Shown piece by piece: positions 23,561 through 33,900 of a DNA stretch of 64,000 bases. A program made the position numbers and the translations under genes. How positions within the stretch are numbered: the stretch's first letter is position 1; every line of letters starts with the position of its first letter. Where the stretch lies: contig JAQFVV010006645.1 in the NCBI GenBank assembly GCA_028023455.1, forward strand, positions 312,001 to 376,000, read 5' to 3'. Below the pieces are notes generated by a model. The model saw only the letters and a list, made by a program, of their open reading frames with translations. It was not told where the DNA came from and made no database searches. This stretch comes from Epiperipatus broadwayi (lineage: Eukaryota > Onychophora > Udeonychophora > Euonychophora > Peripatidae).

Positions 23561-24241
23561 TCTAAGTAAAATAATTGCTGGATCAGCTTTCAGAATATGC
23601 AGGAATCATTATTCTCTCAGAGTTTTTGCAGGAATAGTTTGTGCAAGTATCTCCTTGAGTTGGTGTAACTATAATACAATAGTCTGATTAAGCCTTTTAT
23701 AGAAGAATCTCTCATATCTGAACCAATTACAAAACTTTCTTCTTTTTTTTTTAAAATTCATAAAATTCTTCAACTAGCTAACAATAGCTATCTAATTAAA
23801 GAAAATAAATTGCCTTTTACAGACCTACGGATTAACAAATGAAAAATTCTTTTCTTTTTCTTTTCTTTCTTTTTAATTAATTATGCTTATCAATCTAAAT
23901 CCTAAATCTGAAAAGCAATTTATTTATACAATTTACTTTTACATAAATAAAAAAATAAAAAATCTTAGTCTCTATTTTTTTTTAAAAAAAAGTAAAAACT
24001 AAATGTAACCGTGGTATCAAAATATAATTCTTACGTACATACATATATATTTGTACAAACATAAAAAAAAAAAAACCTTTTAATCGAGTTTTACAAACAA
24101 TCGAACTTCTAAAAATTTATTTTATTTTATTCACCCCTATAAAACTTCAACTTTGTAATGGTGTTTTAAGCATCCATTACAATATATTTCATTTGATGGT
24201 TATTTTTTTAAAAACCATTATGTTGTTTTTCTTATATATTT
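23561..24241. other. AT-rich DNA, nothing recognised
   Basis: Poly(T)/poly(A) runs only. Confidence 0.45.
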
Positions 24242-24396
24242 TCTCACTGAATTGAATATGCAAACATATTTAACTTAAAAAACAATTATATATTTTAATC
24301 ATATATTGATTTTCATTCAAAATTTGAATGAAAATAAATATATGGTTAAAATATGTCTATTAAGTAGATTTTGTTTAGATATTCAATTCAGTGAGA
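24242..24396. mobile_element. 155-bp MITE
   Basis: Perfect 18-bp terminal inverted repeats TCTCACTGAATTGAATAT (24242-24259) and its complement (24379-24396). Further inner pairing (TTTTCATTCAAA with TTTGAATGAAAA near 24310-24330) makes a near-complete hairpin. Very AT-rich interior, no ORF. Confidence 0.75.
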
Positions 24397-24724
24397 CAAT
24401 ATATATATATATAAAATGAGTAAGGACTGGTATGATTTTCTTTACTGGATAATAGTTTTTGATTTTATATATATTTAAAAGCAAAATAAGTGTATTGCAA
24501 ATGTTATATATATATGGATCTGTATGTTTTTGAAATGAAAGTTATTCCAGTAAAAAAAATTTACATGTAGTCTACCTGAAGTTCAAAAAAAGAAAGCTTT
24601 ATTTTTGATGGATAAATTTATTGCATTAATATTATTGCATAAGTCATTAAATACATTATTTCTTTTCTTTGAATTTGTAATCTTAGATATATAAATAAAT
24701 GTTCAGACATTTTTAAAGAAAAGA

Positions 24725-24871
24725 TAGATGTATGTTGTTTTAAAAATTGTCTATTCATGCTAAACATGCTTAGGATACCTAGTAGATCATAATCATTGCT
24801 CTGATTATGATCTACAAAGTATCAAAATCATGCTCAGCATGAATAGACAATTTTAAAACAACATACATCTA
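24725..24871. mobile_element. 147-bp near-perfect hairpin (MITE or small-RNA precursor)
   Basis: The 37-bp outer arms (24725-24761 and 24836-24871) match almost perfectly. An inner helix, GTAGATCATAATCA with TGATTATGATCTAC, closes on a TTGCTC loop at about 24797-24802. Transcribed, it would give one long hairpin with few bulges. That is typical of very young MITEs and also of hairpin small-RNA precursors. Nothing in the sequence shows transcription. Confidence 0.75.
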
Positions 24872-25639
24872 CCTTCTGATATAAAAAAAAAAGTGATACA
24901 AAGTTATTGGATGGAATAATGTTATCTATTATATCATTTTCCATCTTGCTAGGGCTCTATACACATTATAAAATGGGCGAGTTGATCAAGTTATGTAAAA
25001 GAAAAAAAAATGTTTCAAAAAAAGGTTTCATTATTATTCTAAAAACATAACTATCTTTCCTGATCAACTCAGCCTAGAATTGTTATGAGTACAATTGCAA
25101 GCTAAATCAGTTTTTTATTTATAAATGAGGGCACCAGAGTCACTTAGACTCACTGATTCTGCATCAAACATATTGTAACTAGTAAAGTAGTAATTATATG
25201 ATCGGGATTAAAATTCCTGTTAAATAGTAGAAGATATTCCCCTTTGACTTAATTAAGAAAGTAAATCTACTTAGCAAAAGTAATTTATTCACTAATTTAA
25301 ATCTAAATAATCAAAACTAAAACTTAAATATAATAACAATTATTAATTTTATACATGCACAATAAAAGTTATGTTAATAATAAAGATTTATTCTAGCCTG
25401 TCAAACATTTAATATTTATGATTAAAAAAAATTATAATATTGGAAAGTATTGTGCATAACAAATTTAATAATTTGATTCAAATATTGAAACAATAATTAG
25501 TTTGTGTCTTATTTTTCCATGGTAGCAGTTTCATTCTCTACTCAGTTCGCAAATCTTTAGATCAAAAAATTATGGGATAAACATTTCATTCAAATCTCAG
25601 TTCATAAAGCTTTATGTAAAAGTTATGGCCATTAACTCA

Positions 25640-25870
25640 CCGGTAAGTTGATATTTAAATAGGTCATTGATCCTCCGACATCCAATTCAGTCAGTGGGTA
25701 GTCCGCAGTAGTTGTTTTTTTAGTTGCACTACTTCCAAATCTCCGATCAAATTTAGGTAGAGTCAGATGACAATCTAGGTGACTTTTCTCGAGAAAAAGT
25801 GTCAGCAAATGATAGAGTTCTACTCACTCATGGAGAATAGTTTCAGTTCGTATCTAAGTGGACACATTTT
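25640..25870. other. CpG-richer patch with two opposed splice-donor-like sites
   Basis: A block with many CpG and even base composition in otherwise CpG-poor DNA. At 25639-25652 the sequence ACTCACCGGTAAGT reads as a donor on the plus strand (CCG|GTAAGT) and, because it is nearly palindromic, as a donor on the minus strand (CCG|GTGAGT). On the minus strand a TATAAAAAAAA run (about 25886) precedes the block, and a short ATG frame leads into the donor. It could be a promoter plus first exon on the minus strand, or simply a young repeat. No protein match can be seen. Confidence 0.25.
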
Positions 25871-28560
25871 AATTAATTTTTTTTTATAAAAAAAAATACG
25901 AGGCACTTCAAATTGCTCAACACTATCTGGAACAACAAGACAAAGACAGTTTTCAAACCTGTCGGTTCATTTTATATCCCCAGATTCTTTTTAGAAGTTC
26001 TGCACATATTCCTTTTTACCTTTAGTTCTATTTTATAAACTTCTACATTATTTCTCATTTTTTTGTTACAAAGTCTCTTTTCTCATTATGAATTTCTGCC
26101 ATTTTTAATTATTATCAGAAAGTCATTTCTGATAGCAATCTTTTACCTTTGAAATTTCCTTTCACTATTTGAATCAATTATTCAGTATGCACTTTCCAAC
26201 ATTGAATTTATTTTAGTTAACTTATATATATAAAAAAGAAAAATTAAACTTTCACTGTACGTTTTTCTTAAAGCATTATATTACAAAAAAAAATTAAAGA
26301 TTGGGTTCTCTCTTTTTTATTTAAATGATATACAATATTAAATAGTAATTTGTACCATATATATAAATAAATGGTACACTATGGAATTTTTGATCAACAC
26401 ATGTACTAACTCTTACAAATATTTATTTTAGACAAAAAAAAAATCATACTGAAACAACTTGAATGTGCATTCACAATAAAAAAAAATAGTGCATTATGGA
26501 TTAGTTGGTATGTAAAAAAAGCCTATATTACAAGAACACTAATAGATGCACATAATATACATGTTAATAATTAGTGAGCTTCATGTCAAAATTAGTTGTA
26601 TTAAAAATACTGTATCTAAAATATTTTGATAAGAAAGTTGATATCTTCCTTTAATATTAAATTTAAACAAATGTATGTTCATTTATATATTATTATTATA
26701 TTATTATTAAAATGAGAGAGGTTGCCTTGACAACAGTGAGAAATATTGATTGCTATCTATATTGGAATGTTTAGGTGGGTTATTATTTTCTAATGATTAT
26801 AAATTATATATATAATATAATTATATATATATTTTAACCATCTATAAATTTTTACAATTGGGTCCCAAACTCTAATAAAGTAGTTATTCATTAAATATAA
26901 TAAAGTAATCCTAAATGGATTCTGTAAAATGATATTGAATCATGTTCATACTCTTAAAAGATGATGATGATAATCATAACGTGGCCTACAATTAAGCTAC
27001 TAAGATATGCGTTTAAAATAAAGGAAGAAAAATTTTGAAATAATAATAACAAAATACAATTGCACTTTTAAAATATATCTCCCAATAGACTTTTATTTCT
27101 ATGGAATCTCTTATATAATGTACAATTATTTATTGGTGTGATCTGATTTCCACTACTTCTTGTAGAATAAAAAAAATATTTATAATGATATAATAAATAA
27201 TAATGAATTTTTATGCCACCAGCTAAAGTTATAAATGAAATGAATAAAAGGTTTCTCAATAAGACAATAATAGGATCTCAGGGTTCTTCTCTTATATTTT
27301 ATCAAATAAGACAGTAATATTGTGATTTAAGGCAAATGACTGGCATCCTAGTAGGCTCTAGGAAGCATACACTTTCTGATAAGCTAATGTATCCTACTAA
27401 GATCATAATAATAATTATTTAAATTACAGAATGAAGGGCTTACTTTAATCAATAAATACATCAAAATAACAATAACATTTAGAATATTCATGGCCTTTTA
27501 TTTAGAATGGCATTGAAATAACAGGAAAAAAAGGGTGCATTTCATCTCCTTCTCTTATCCCTTAACAACACAAATAAAATAATCAATTTATAATGTTTGT
27601 ATTCTGTGAATGTGATAGATAAATAATGTGCAGCCTGAAAAATAAATAGATACATCCATTGCAATAATTAAGTGAACAATTATTAATTTATAATAATTCT
27701 GATTGTGAAAATGAAATATTTATAACATGTTTTTTCATCAAACATTGATAATTTTGGATCACAAGAATACTAATCATCTGATTTGAAAATATATCTTTTA
27801 TTTTGTGGAATCGTGGAACCAAGGAAAAGAATTTCATATAGAAAAATACTCACACAACTAAATTTTAATGATTCATAAAATGCATTTATTATAAGCTAAA
27901 CATCAATAAATTAATTACAAAAAAGTAAAATAAAATAACATTTTGAAAGTCCCATATGGGCCACTCAAGGTGCTGTAACATTATATTCCAATGACTAATA
28001 AGTACAAAATAACTCCATTAACAGATTGTTATTTACAATATGGGCTAATTTAAAATTATTTAAATAAATTCCAAAACTATGGTTAAAGTATTTAGCTAAT
28101 ACCTTACAATTTATTCTAGCAAAGTAAAATATAGCATTAAATAAACATTTAATGCAATTAGCAATAATAGTTATACTATATAGCTGGCTGACACTGTAAG
28201 CTGAATAACATTTCTCAATACTTTATAACTAAGCAATTACTTTTGATATTTTAATATTGACTCAACATTTCCTATAACATAAAATTAAATGTAATACAAT
28301 CTATTACTGATTTTAAAATTAGCTAGCTCAAATGATCATGAGAATCATCATTAGAAATCACTGAGTGATTATTGACTAGAAGTCATATACACCCTAATAT
28401 TTAATTTATTTGATGTCCATGTAATAACATTTAAAGTTTACATTTTAAAAGACTTACAAACCCCTTGGTGAGTTTCTTTATACAATGCATATCAAAATAA
28501 CATTATGCATGTGTATTCTTATTAAGCTATGCTTTAAATTTAACGCTTAAACTTATCAAA
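25871..28560. other. AT-rich DNA, nothing recognised
   Basis: Short inverted A/T stretches (for example 26795-26832) and chance ORFs only. Confidence 0.45.
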
Positions 28561-28570
28561 TACTGTTGGT

Positions 28571-28991
28571 TTGCTTGTGGACTGCTGGAAAAACACAGAA
28601 GCACAATATGGACACTATCATATACAAGCAAAAGCACTAAATTTTCTAAGTGCACATGAGGAAAGAACTGCCTCAAAACTAGCTTATCATTGCCATTTCA
28701 TTCAAAATACAATAGTCTACATCTTTAATGGAGAAAAAATGAATATTTCCAAAAGGATGAAAGACAATATAGTAAAATAAGCTCTTTAGAGTGAGACAAT
28801 ATCACTGTAATAATAGTGGCTTCCAAGCCTATCTCTCAGGCATAAATATAGATGTAGATGCAGTCTCATCATCTAAAAAAAGAGGAAAACACACCACAAA
28901 ATTGATCCTCTCCATGGCATCTAGCTATCCTAGCTATACATTAAAATATTCTGAAAATATAAAAACACTGTCCTCTCATGGTAAGTACTGA
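28571..28991 (+). other. Two adjacent unassigned ORFs in GC-richer DNA
   Basis: Two open plus-strand stretches (28571-28780, from a TTG; 28791-28991, from a GTG) lie in different frames in a block richer in G+C than its surroundings. The first contains LNFLSAHEERTASKLAYHC, the second DVDAVSSSKKRGKHTTK. I recognise no domain. Neither has an ATG start at its beginning. They could be the frameshifted remains of one repeat-encoded protein or chance openings; splice sites consistent with exons are not obvious. Confidence 0.2.
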
Positions 28992-29277
28992 TAAATAATG
29001 GGGACAATACCTCCGTCCCAAAAAATATAAGCAACACAACATCCGATAAAATCTGTAACTACACAGCATAATCTAATTCTAACATTGGGAAGATACAAAT
29101 TTGACCCAAAAACTGATAGCTTATATTAATACTATACTCCACACATTAAACAATGTATGAAACCAACAAGGTAAGCATTAGTCAAACAACTACAAATATA
29201 TTAAACAGCATAATAACAATTTGCATAAAACAAGGCTCATATATGCAATAAGCATTATAAATATTGATAAACTAAAC

Positions 29278-29777
29278 NNNNNNNNNNNNNNNNNNNNNNN
29301 NNNNNNNNNNNNNNNNNNNNNNNNNNNNNNNNNNNNNNNNNNNNNNNNNNNNNNNNNNNNNNNNNNNNNNNNNNNNNNNNNNNNNNNNNNNNNNNNNNNN
29401 NNNNNNNNNNNNNNNNNNNNNNNNNNNNNNNNNNNNNNNNNNNNNNNNNNNNNNNNNNNNNNNNNNNNNNNNNNNNNNNNNNNNNNNNNNNNNNNNNNNN
29501 NNNNNNNNNNNNNNNNNNNNNNNNNNNNNNNNNNNNNNNNNNNNNNNNNNNNNNNNNNNNNNNNNNNNNNNNNNNNNNNNNNNNNNNNNNNNNNNNNNNN
29601 NNNNNNNNNNNNNNNNNNNNNNNNNNNNNNNNNNNNNNNNNNNNNNNNNNNNNNNNNNNNNNNNNNNNNNNNNNNNNNNNNNNNNNNNNNNNNNNNNNNN
29701 NNNNNNNNNNNNNNNNNNNNNNNNNNNNNNNNNNNNNNNNNNNNNNNNNNNNNNNNNNNNNNNNNNNNNNNNNNNNN
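29278..29777. other. Assembly gap of exactly 500 N
   Basis: Five hundred Ns, a round number, so an arbitrary scaffold gap. The word TATTGATAAACT occurs right before it (29262) and right after it (29778). Any protein read through it is meaningless. Confidence 0.99.
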
Positions 29778-30043
29778 TATTGATAAACTTATAGTGGACA
29801 GACTGACATAATAAATATTAACTGTTTGACTAAAATGAAATAAATTTCATTCTCATAATGAATTTCAAAATACAATTCCCATTAATAGTAATAATAAGAA
29901 TATTAAACTTCTGATAAACACACACACATATATATATATATATAATAAAACAATGAGGATTGCCAATTCCTCTATAAGCTTTGTGATAAATTCTTAGCCA
30001 GAGCCAGCACTTAAAAAAATCTTTGTCAAGAACCCCTCGCCAA

Positions 30044-30086
30044 ACCCCTGACCATGGTTTCATGCTTTGGCACTCCTCAGAGAGGT
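30044..30086 (-). ncRNA. Minimal type-I hammerhead ribozyme C1 (core intact)
   Basis: On the minus strand: ACCTCT (30086-30081), CTGAGGA (30080-30074), stem II GTGC-CAAA-GCAT (30073-30062), GAAA (30061-30058), CCATGG (30057-30052), U-C (30051-30050) with cleavage predicted after 30050, then AGGGGT (30049-30044). Stem I forms 6 bp with one G-U. Compared with B1, the first and sixth pairs of stem I are swapped (A-U for U-A and U-A for A-U), compensatory changes that support a real structure. Stem III is the self-complementary ACCATGGT, so a dimeric fold is likely. Confidence 0.88.
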
Positions 30087-30724
30087 GTCAGGGTAGGTTC
30101 ATACACTAGATCTAAAAATACCAACGCAAAGCCAGCATTTAACTAAAAGTTATCTATTGAGTGGAAAATCTGAAATTTTCAGACATCTACATGTCTTCAA
30201 ACCCAGCTATCCAACTCAAATAGCTATATGGGATTGATAGATCTTCAGCTGTACCATATAGTAGTAGTCTTAGCAATATAAAAATTGCATAATACTTATG
30301 GCAGTGACTATAAATAGTCAAAATGTCATAGATCACATGATTCTATCTCTTAAGCTTGTAAGTTATAAAACAATAAGTGCTGGCTCTGGCTAAGCATTTA
30401 TCACAAAGCTTGTAGAGGAATTGGCAATCCTCATTGTTTCATAACTTGCAAGCTTAAGAGATAGGGTCAGGTGATCTATGACTTTTATTTTGACTATTTA
30501 TAGTCTCTGCCATAAGTTTTATGCAATTTTTATATTGCTAAGACTACTACTATATGGTATGGCTGAAAATCTATCAGCCCCATATAGCTATTTAAGTTGG
30601 ATAGCTGGGTTTGAAGACATGTAGATGTCTGATAATTTCAGATTTTCCACTCAATAAATAACTTTTAGTTAAATGCTGGCTTTGGGTTGGTATTTTTAGA
30701 TCTAGTGTCTGAACCTACCCTGAC

Positions 30725-30767
30725 ACCTCTATGAGGAGTGCCAAAGCATGAAACCATGGTCAGGGGT
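30725..30767 (+). ncRNA. Hammerhead ribozyme motif C2 (core base lost)
   Basis: Inverted partner of C1. Box 1 reads ATGAGGA (30731-30737), so the invariant C3 is A. The rest (GTGC-CAAA-GCAT, GAAA at 30750-30753, CCATGGTC, AGGGGT) is unchanged. Cleavage is not expected. Confidence 0.75.
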
Positions 30768-30932
30768 TTGGGGAGGGGTTCCTGACAGAGACTTTTTTTA
30801 AGTTCTGGCTCTACCTAAGCCTTTATCACAAAGCTTGTAGAGGAATTGGCAATCCTCATTGTTTTAAAACTTACAAACTTAAGAAATAAGGTCATGTGAT
30901 CTATGACTCTTATTTTGACTACATATATATTA

Positions 30933-33900
30933 TGACCTCTCTTTCCGGTATTGGGCCCCTAAATTTGGGCCGTCACAATCTGCCCTTTACTTATGTTGTG
31001 TAACTACGTACACCTCGAGCCCACCACGTTACGCCACAATCTACCCTTTCACCCTACGTGTATTTACGTGTATACGTGTACTCCACTTCCCCCAAAATAA
31101 ATAATATAATATAGTGAAAATCGCCTCCCCGGGTTCTAGCTCTAATAATTAATGAGATATTCAATTAAATGTGTTACTAGCTCAGGTTTCTTAAATTTAT
31201 TAACTTAGGTTCTGTTTTAGACTAACTCAAATAACTATTCTATAATTCATGAGATTAGAAGTGGAAATAAGGTGACAAAGTAGATTGCATTGAGATAATA
31301 TCCCATAGGATACCACCTCAATGGCATAAGAACACTATCCCCCCTTTTTACTACTATTACATATAATAACTACATAGTATTCTTATGACTTCTGCAACTT
31401 CTAATCACTAAACTCATTTAACAATTAAAGTATTAATCTTTTATCTATCATAACAATAATAGTAATTATCTAGCTCAGATAAAATAATCTCAGGTTCTTA
31501 AATTTATTCAATGTTAAATTAAAATAAAGTAGCAAAATATGATAAGGGATTTTGTGTCATAATTTACTACTCTGAAGTTAGATTAATAATAAAACAATAA
31601 GAATAATAATCACAATCTTCATTGTTTAATCTAACTAGTACAGCTTTTCTTTTATCGCAAATTTATAACCATAATAAATTAATTAATAATTCAATATCCT
31701 CCCTTTGTTTATCTTTTTCCTTACGTAATAAAATAATTAGTAAGTGGCAGTGTTTAGATAATCTGATAAATGAAGCAAGTGGCAACTAATAGCATACAAT
31801 TTAGCAAATTACTATGACAATGGATTTATGACCAATAATGTAATGCAATTTCATAATTATTCAATTACAAAACACCAATAAACATTTAAGATTAAATATA
31901 CTTCTTTATTTATATTTTGTGCAAACAATTATATACTTAGTTTAATGACTGTAAACATATCCTATGAATTCATGCAATGATGTAGAGAAAACAAAACTCA
32001 GACACAAGTTTTAATAACAAATTTTAGAATTTTATTAACAACAATCAAAATTAAGATAAAACAAACAAATCTATTTACATTTATTTACAAGGGATATCCT
32101 CCTTTCTTTTAACACTACAAAAGTTAAATTATACATTTTTAGATTTCTTTTATAGTTAATTTAAATTATTATACTTTTATAAGTTATTTATTTATTTCTC
32201 ATTAAGTTTATTATATTACTTAGTTTAACTATTTTATGGGTAATACTATTCTTTACCTTTTAATATTAACATTACAGTATTATAAGTTATATATGTGGGT
32301 AAACATCATTTATAAACATTATAAATTTACAATCAATATGGTTTTTCCTCTTAAAAAAAATACATTTTCTTGTAACTCTCTATAAGTCACTCTGCATATT
32401 GTTCAAATATTATTACTACCTATTACGTTTGTTATCTAATGCTCGTAAACTCTAATACATTTTTTCATAAGCCATACTCATGTATAATGCCATAACACGG
32501 GCTTAATTATTTCCTGTTTCAGTTTAACATATATTATAATCATCGAATGTTATTATATTCTTTAAATATGCAATACTTATATTTTTAAATATAATCAACA
32601 ATAAGAACACGTTAAATCATTTTTTAATATTTTTGTATATTTCTATTTGGGTATATTTTTATCAAATTATAGTTCATTTCTTAAAATTAAAATAATTCTC
32701 TGACTCCTTCCTTTCTTAGGATATATGCATCTTTTTTCAATAATCATAATCTACTCTTTGTTAATACCTAACTATTCTTATTTCAAATAACAGCATGACA
32801 TACATTCTAAAATATCTATTGTTTCTTTTCAATAGACTTATCAAATAACGATGTAGTTGCAAGAAATACAGATAAAGATAGCGAAAGATGTATAGGATAT
32901 TGGGAAGATAGATAAATAACTCATCAAAATATATACTTCAAAATGTATGGAACAGTGTGGATAGGGCCGACATTCCTTGTCTGATAACCCTGACGATAAG
33001 CACGATGTGGCAGCTATTTATTCAGCTTTACCAAACATCTAATAAGATTCACAAGAAAGATAAAAATAACACTGTCCATGACAACATGTGTAACAGTCGT
33101 AGGGCTTTGTTAACTACGCTGATTACCATCTAAAACTACTTATAATTCCATTCCCTGTAGCATCCTAGTTTTTTAATACATCATCTTGGTTTCCGAATCT
33201 CCATGTACTACCAAGTCACTATCCAAACTATCTCTCAAGATTTTCACTGTATCCAACATCGATAAAACTAACTACCTTTTAAAACAATAAACAAAATTCA
33301 CTAATATAAAACATTCCCCTATTCTATAAGAACAATTTGTCTTGCTTTATTACACTGTAGGTTCGACATCTACGTTTTATTAAATAACACTTAAATATCC
33401 TAATCGGAAAAATTAACAGAAAATATGACATAACCATTGGTTATATTGAACTATATTAATAATACATTAAATGATTATCGTATGCATATTTTTAAAAAAT
33501 CTAATTACATCTCATAGTGTTTTAGAGTGTTGTTTTTCAAAATGCGTTTTACAATAATTATAACAATAAAATTTTGCATTACATTCATTCGGTTCACAGC
33601 TGATCTAAATAAATAAAACATACATTATATTATTAATAACCATAAAATGTACCAAAATAATCTTTTACCTTCCTATTAGAGTTCGTAGTGGGTTTCTTTC
33701 TCCTCGAGCATCGCAAACATACAAAATTTCCACACACATACAATTTTATTTGAACATTCAAAATCAAAAAAAAAAAAACATATTATTTTATATAATGTTA
33801 TATTGCAAATTAATGTATTTGTTTCCCTATTGCTATCTAAACTCAATGTTTAACTTAGATTAATAAAGAAAATAATTTAAACCATAATCACATATTTTTC

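Larger units (their letters stand above)
29938..30925. mobile_element. Hammerhead-bearing palindromic element C
   Basis: The largest of the three palindromes. Outer arms (CAATGAGGATTGCCAATTCC at 29951 and its complement near 30845) run inward for over 400 bp. They include hammerhead motifs at 30044-30086 (minus) and 30725-30767 (plus), ATTGAGTGGAAAATC/GATTTTCCACTCAAT, and ATAGCTATATGGG blocks. The centre (30327-30482) is a further inverted repeat whose loop repeats the outer-end sequence (GTGCTGGCTCTGGC...), so the element is a nested, three-unit structure. It ends in GGTCATGTGATCTATGACT (30891), and an LTR retrotransposon begins a few bases later. Confidence 0.85.

Noticed and set aside
29221-29811. 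196-codon open frame
   Set aside because: It runs through 500 Ns of assembly gap and has no meaning.
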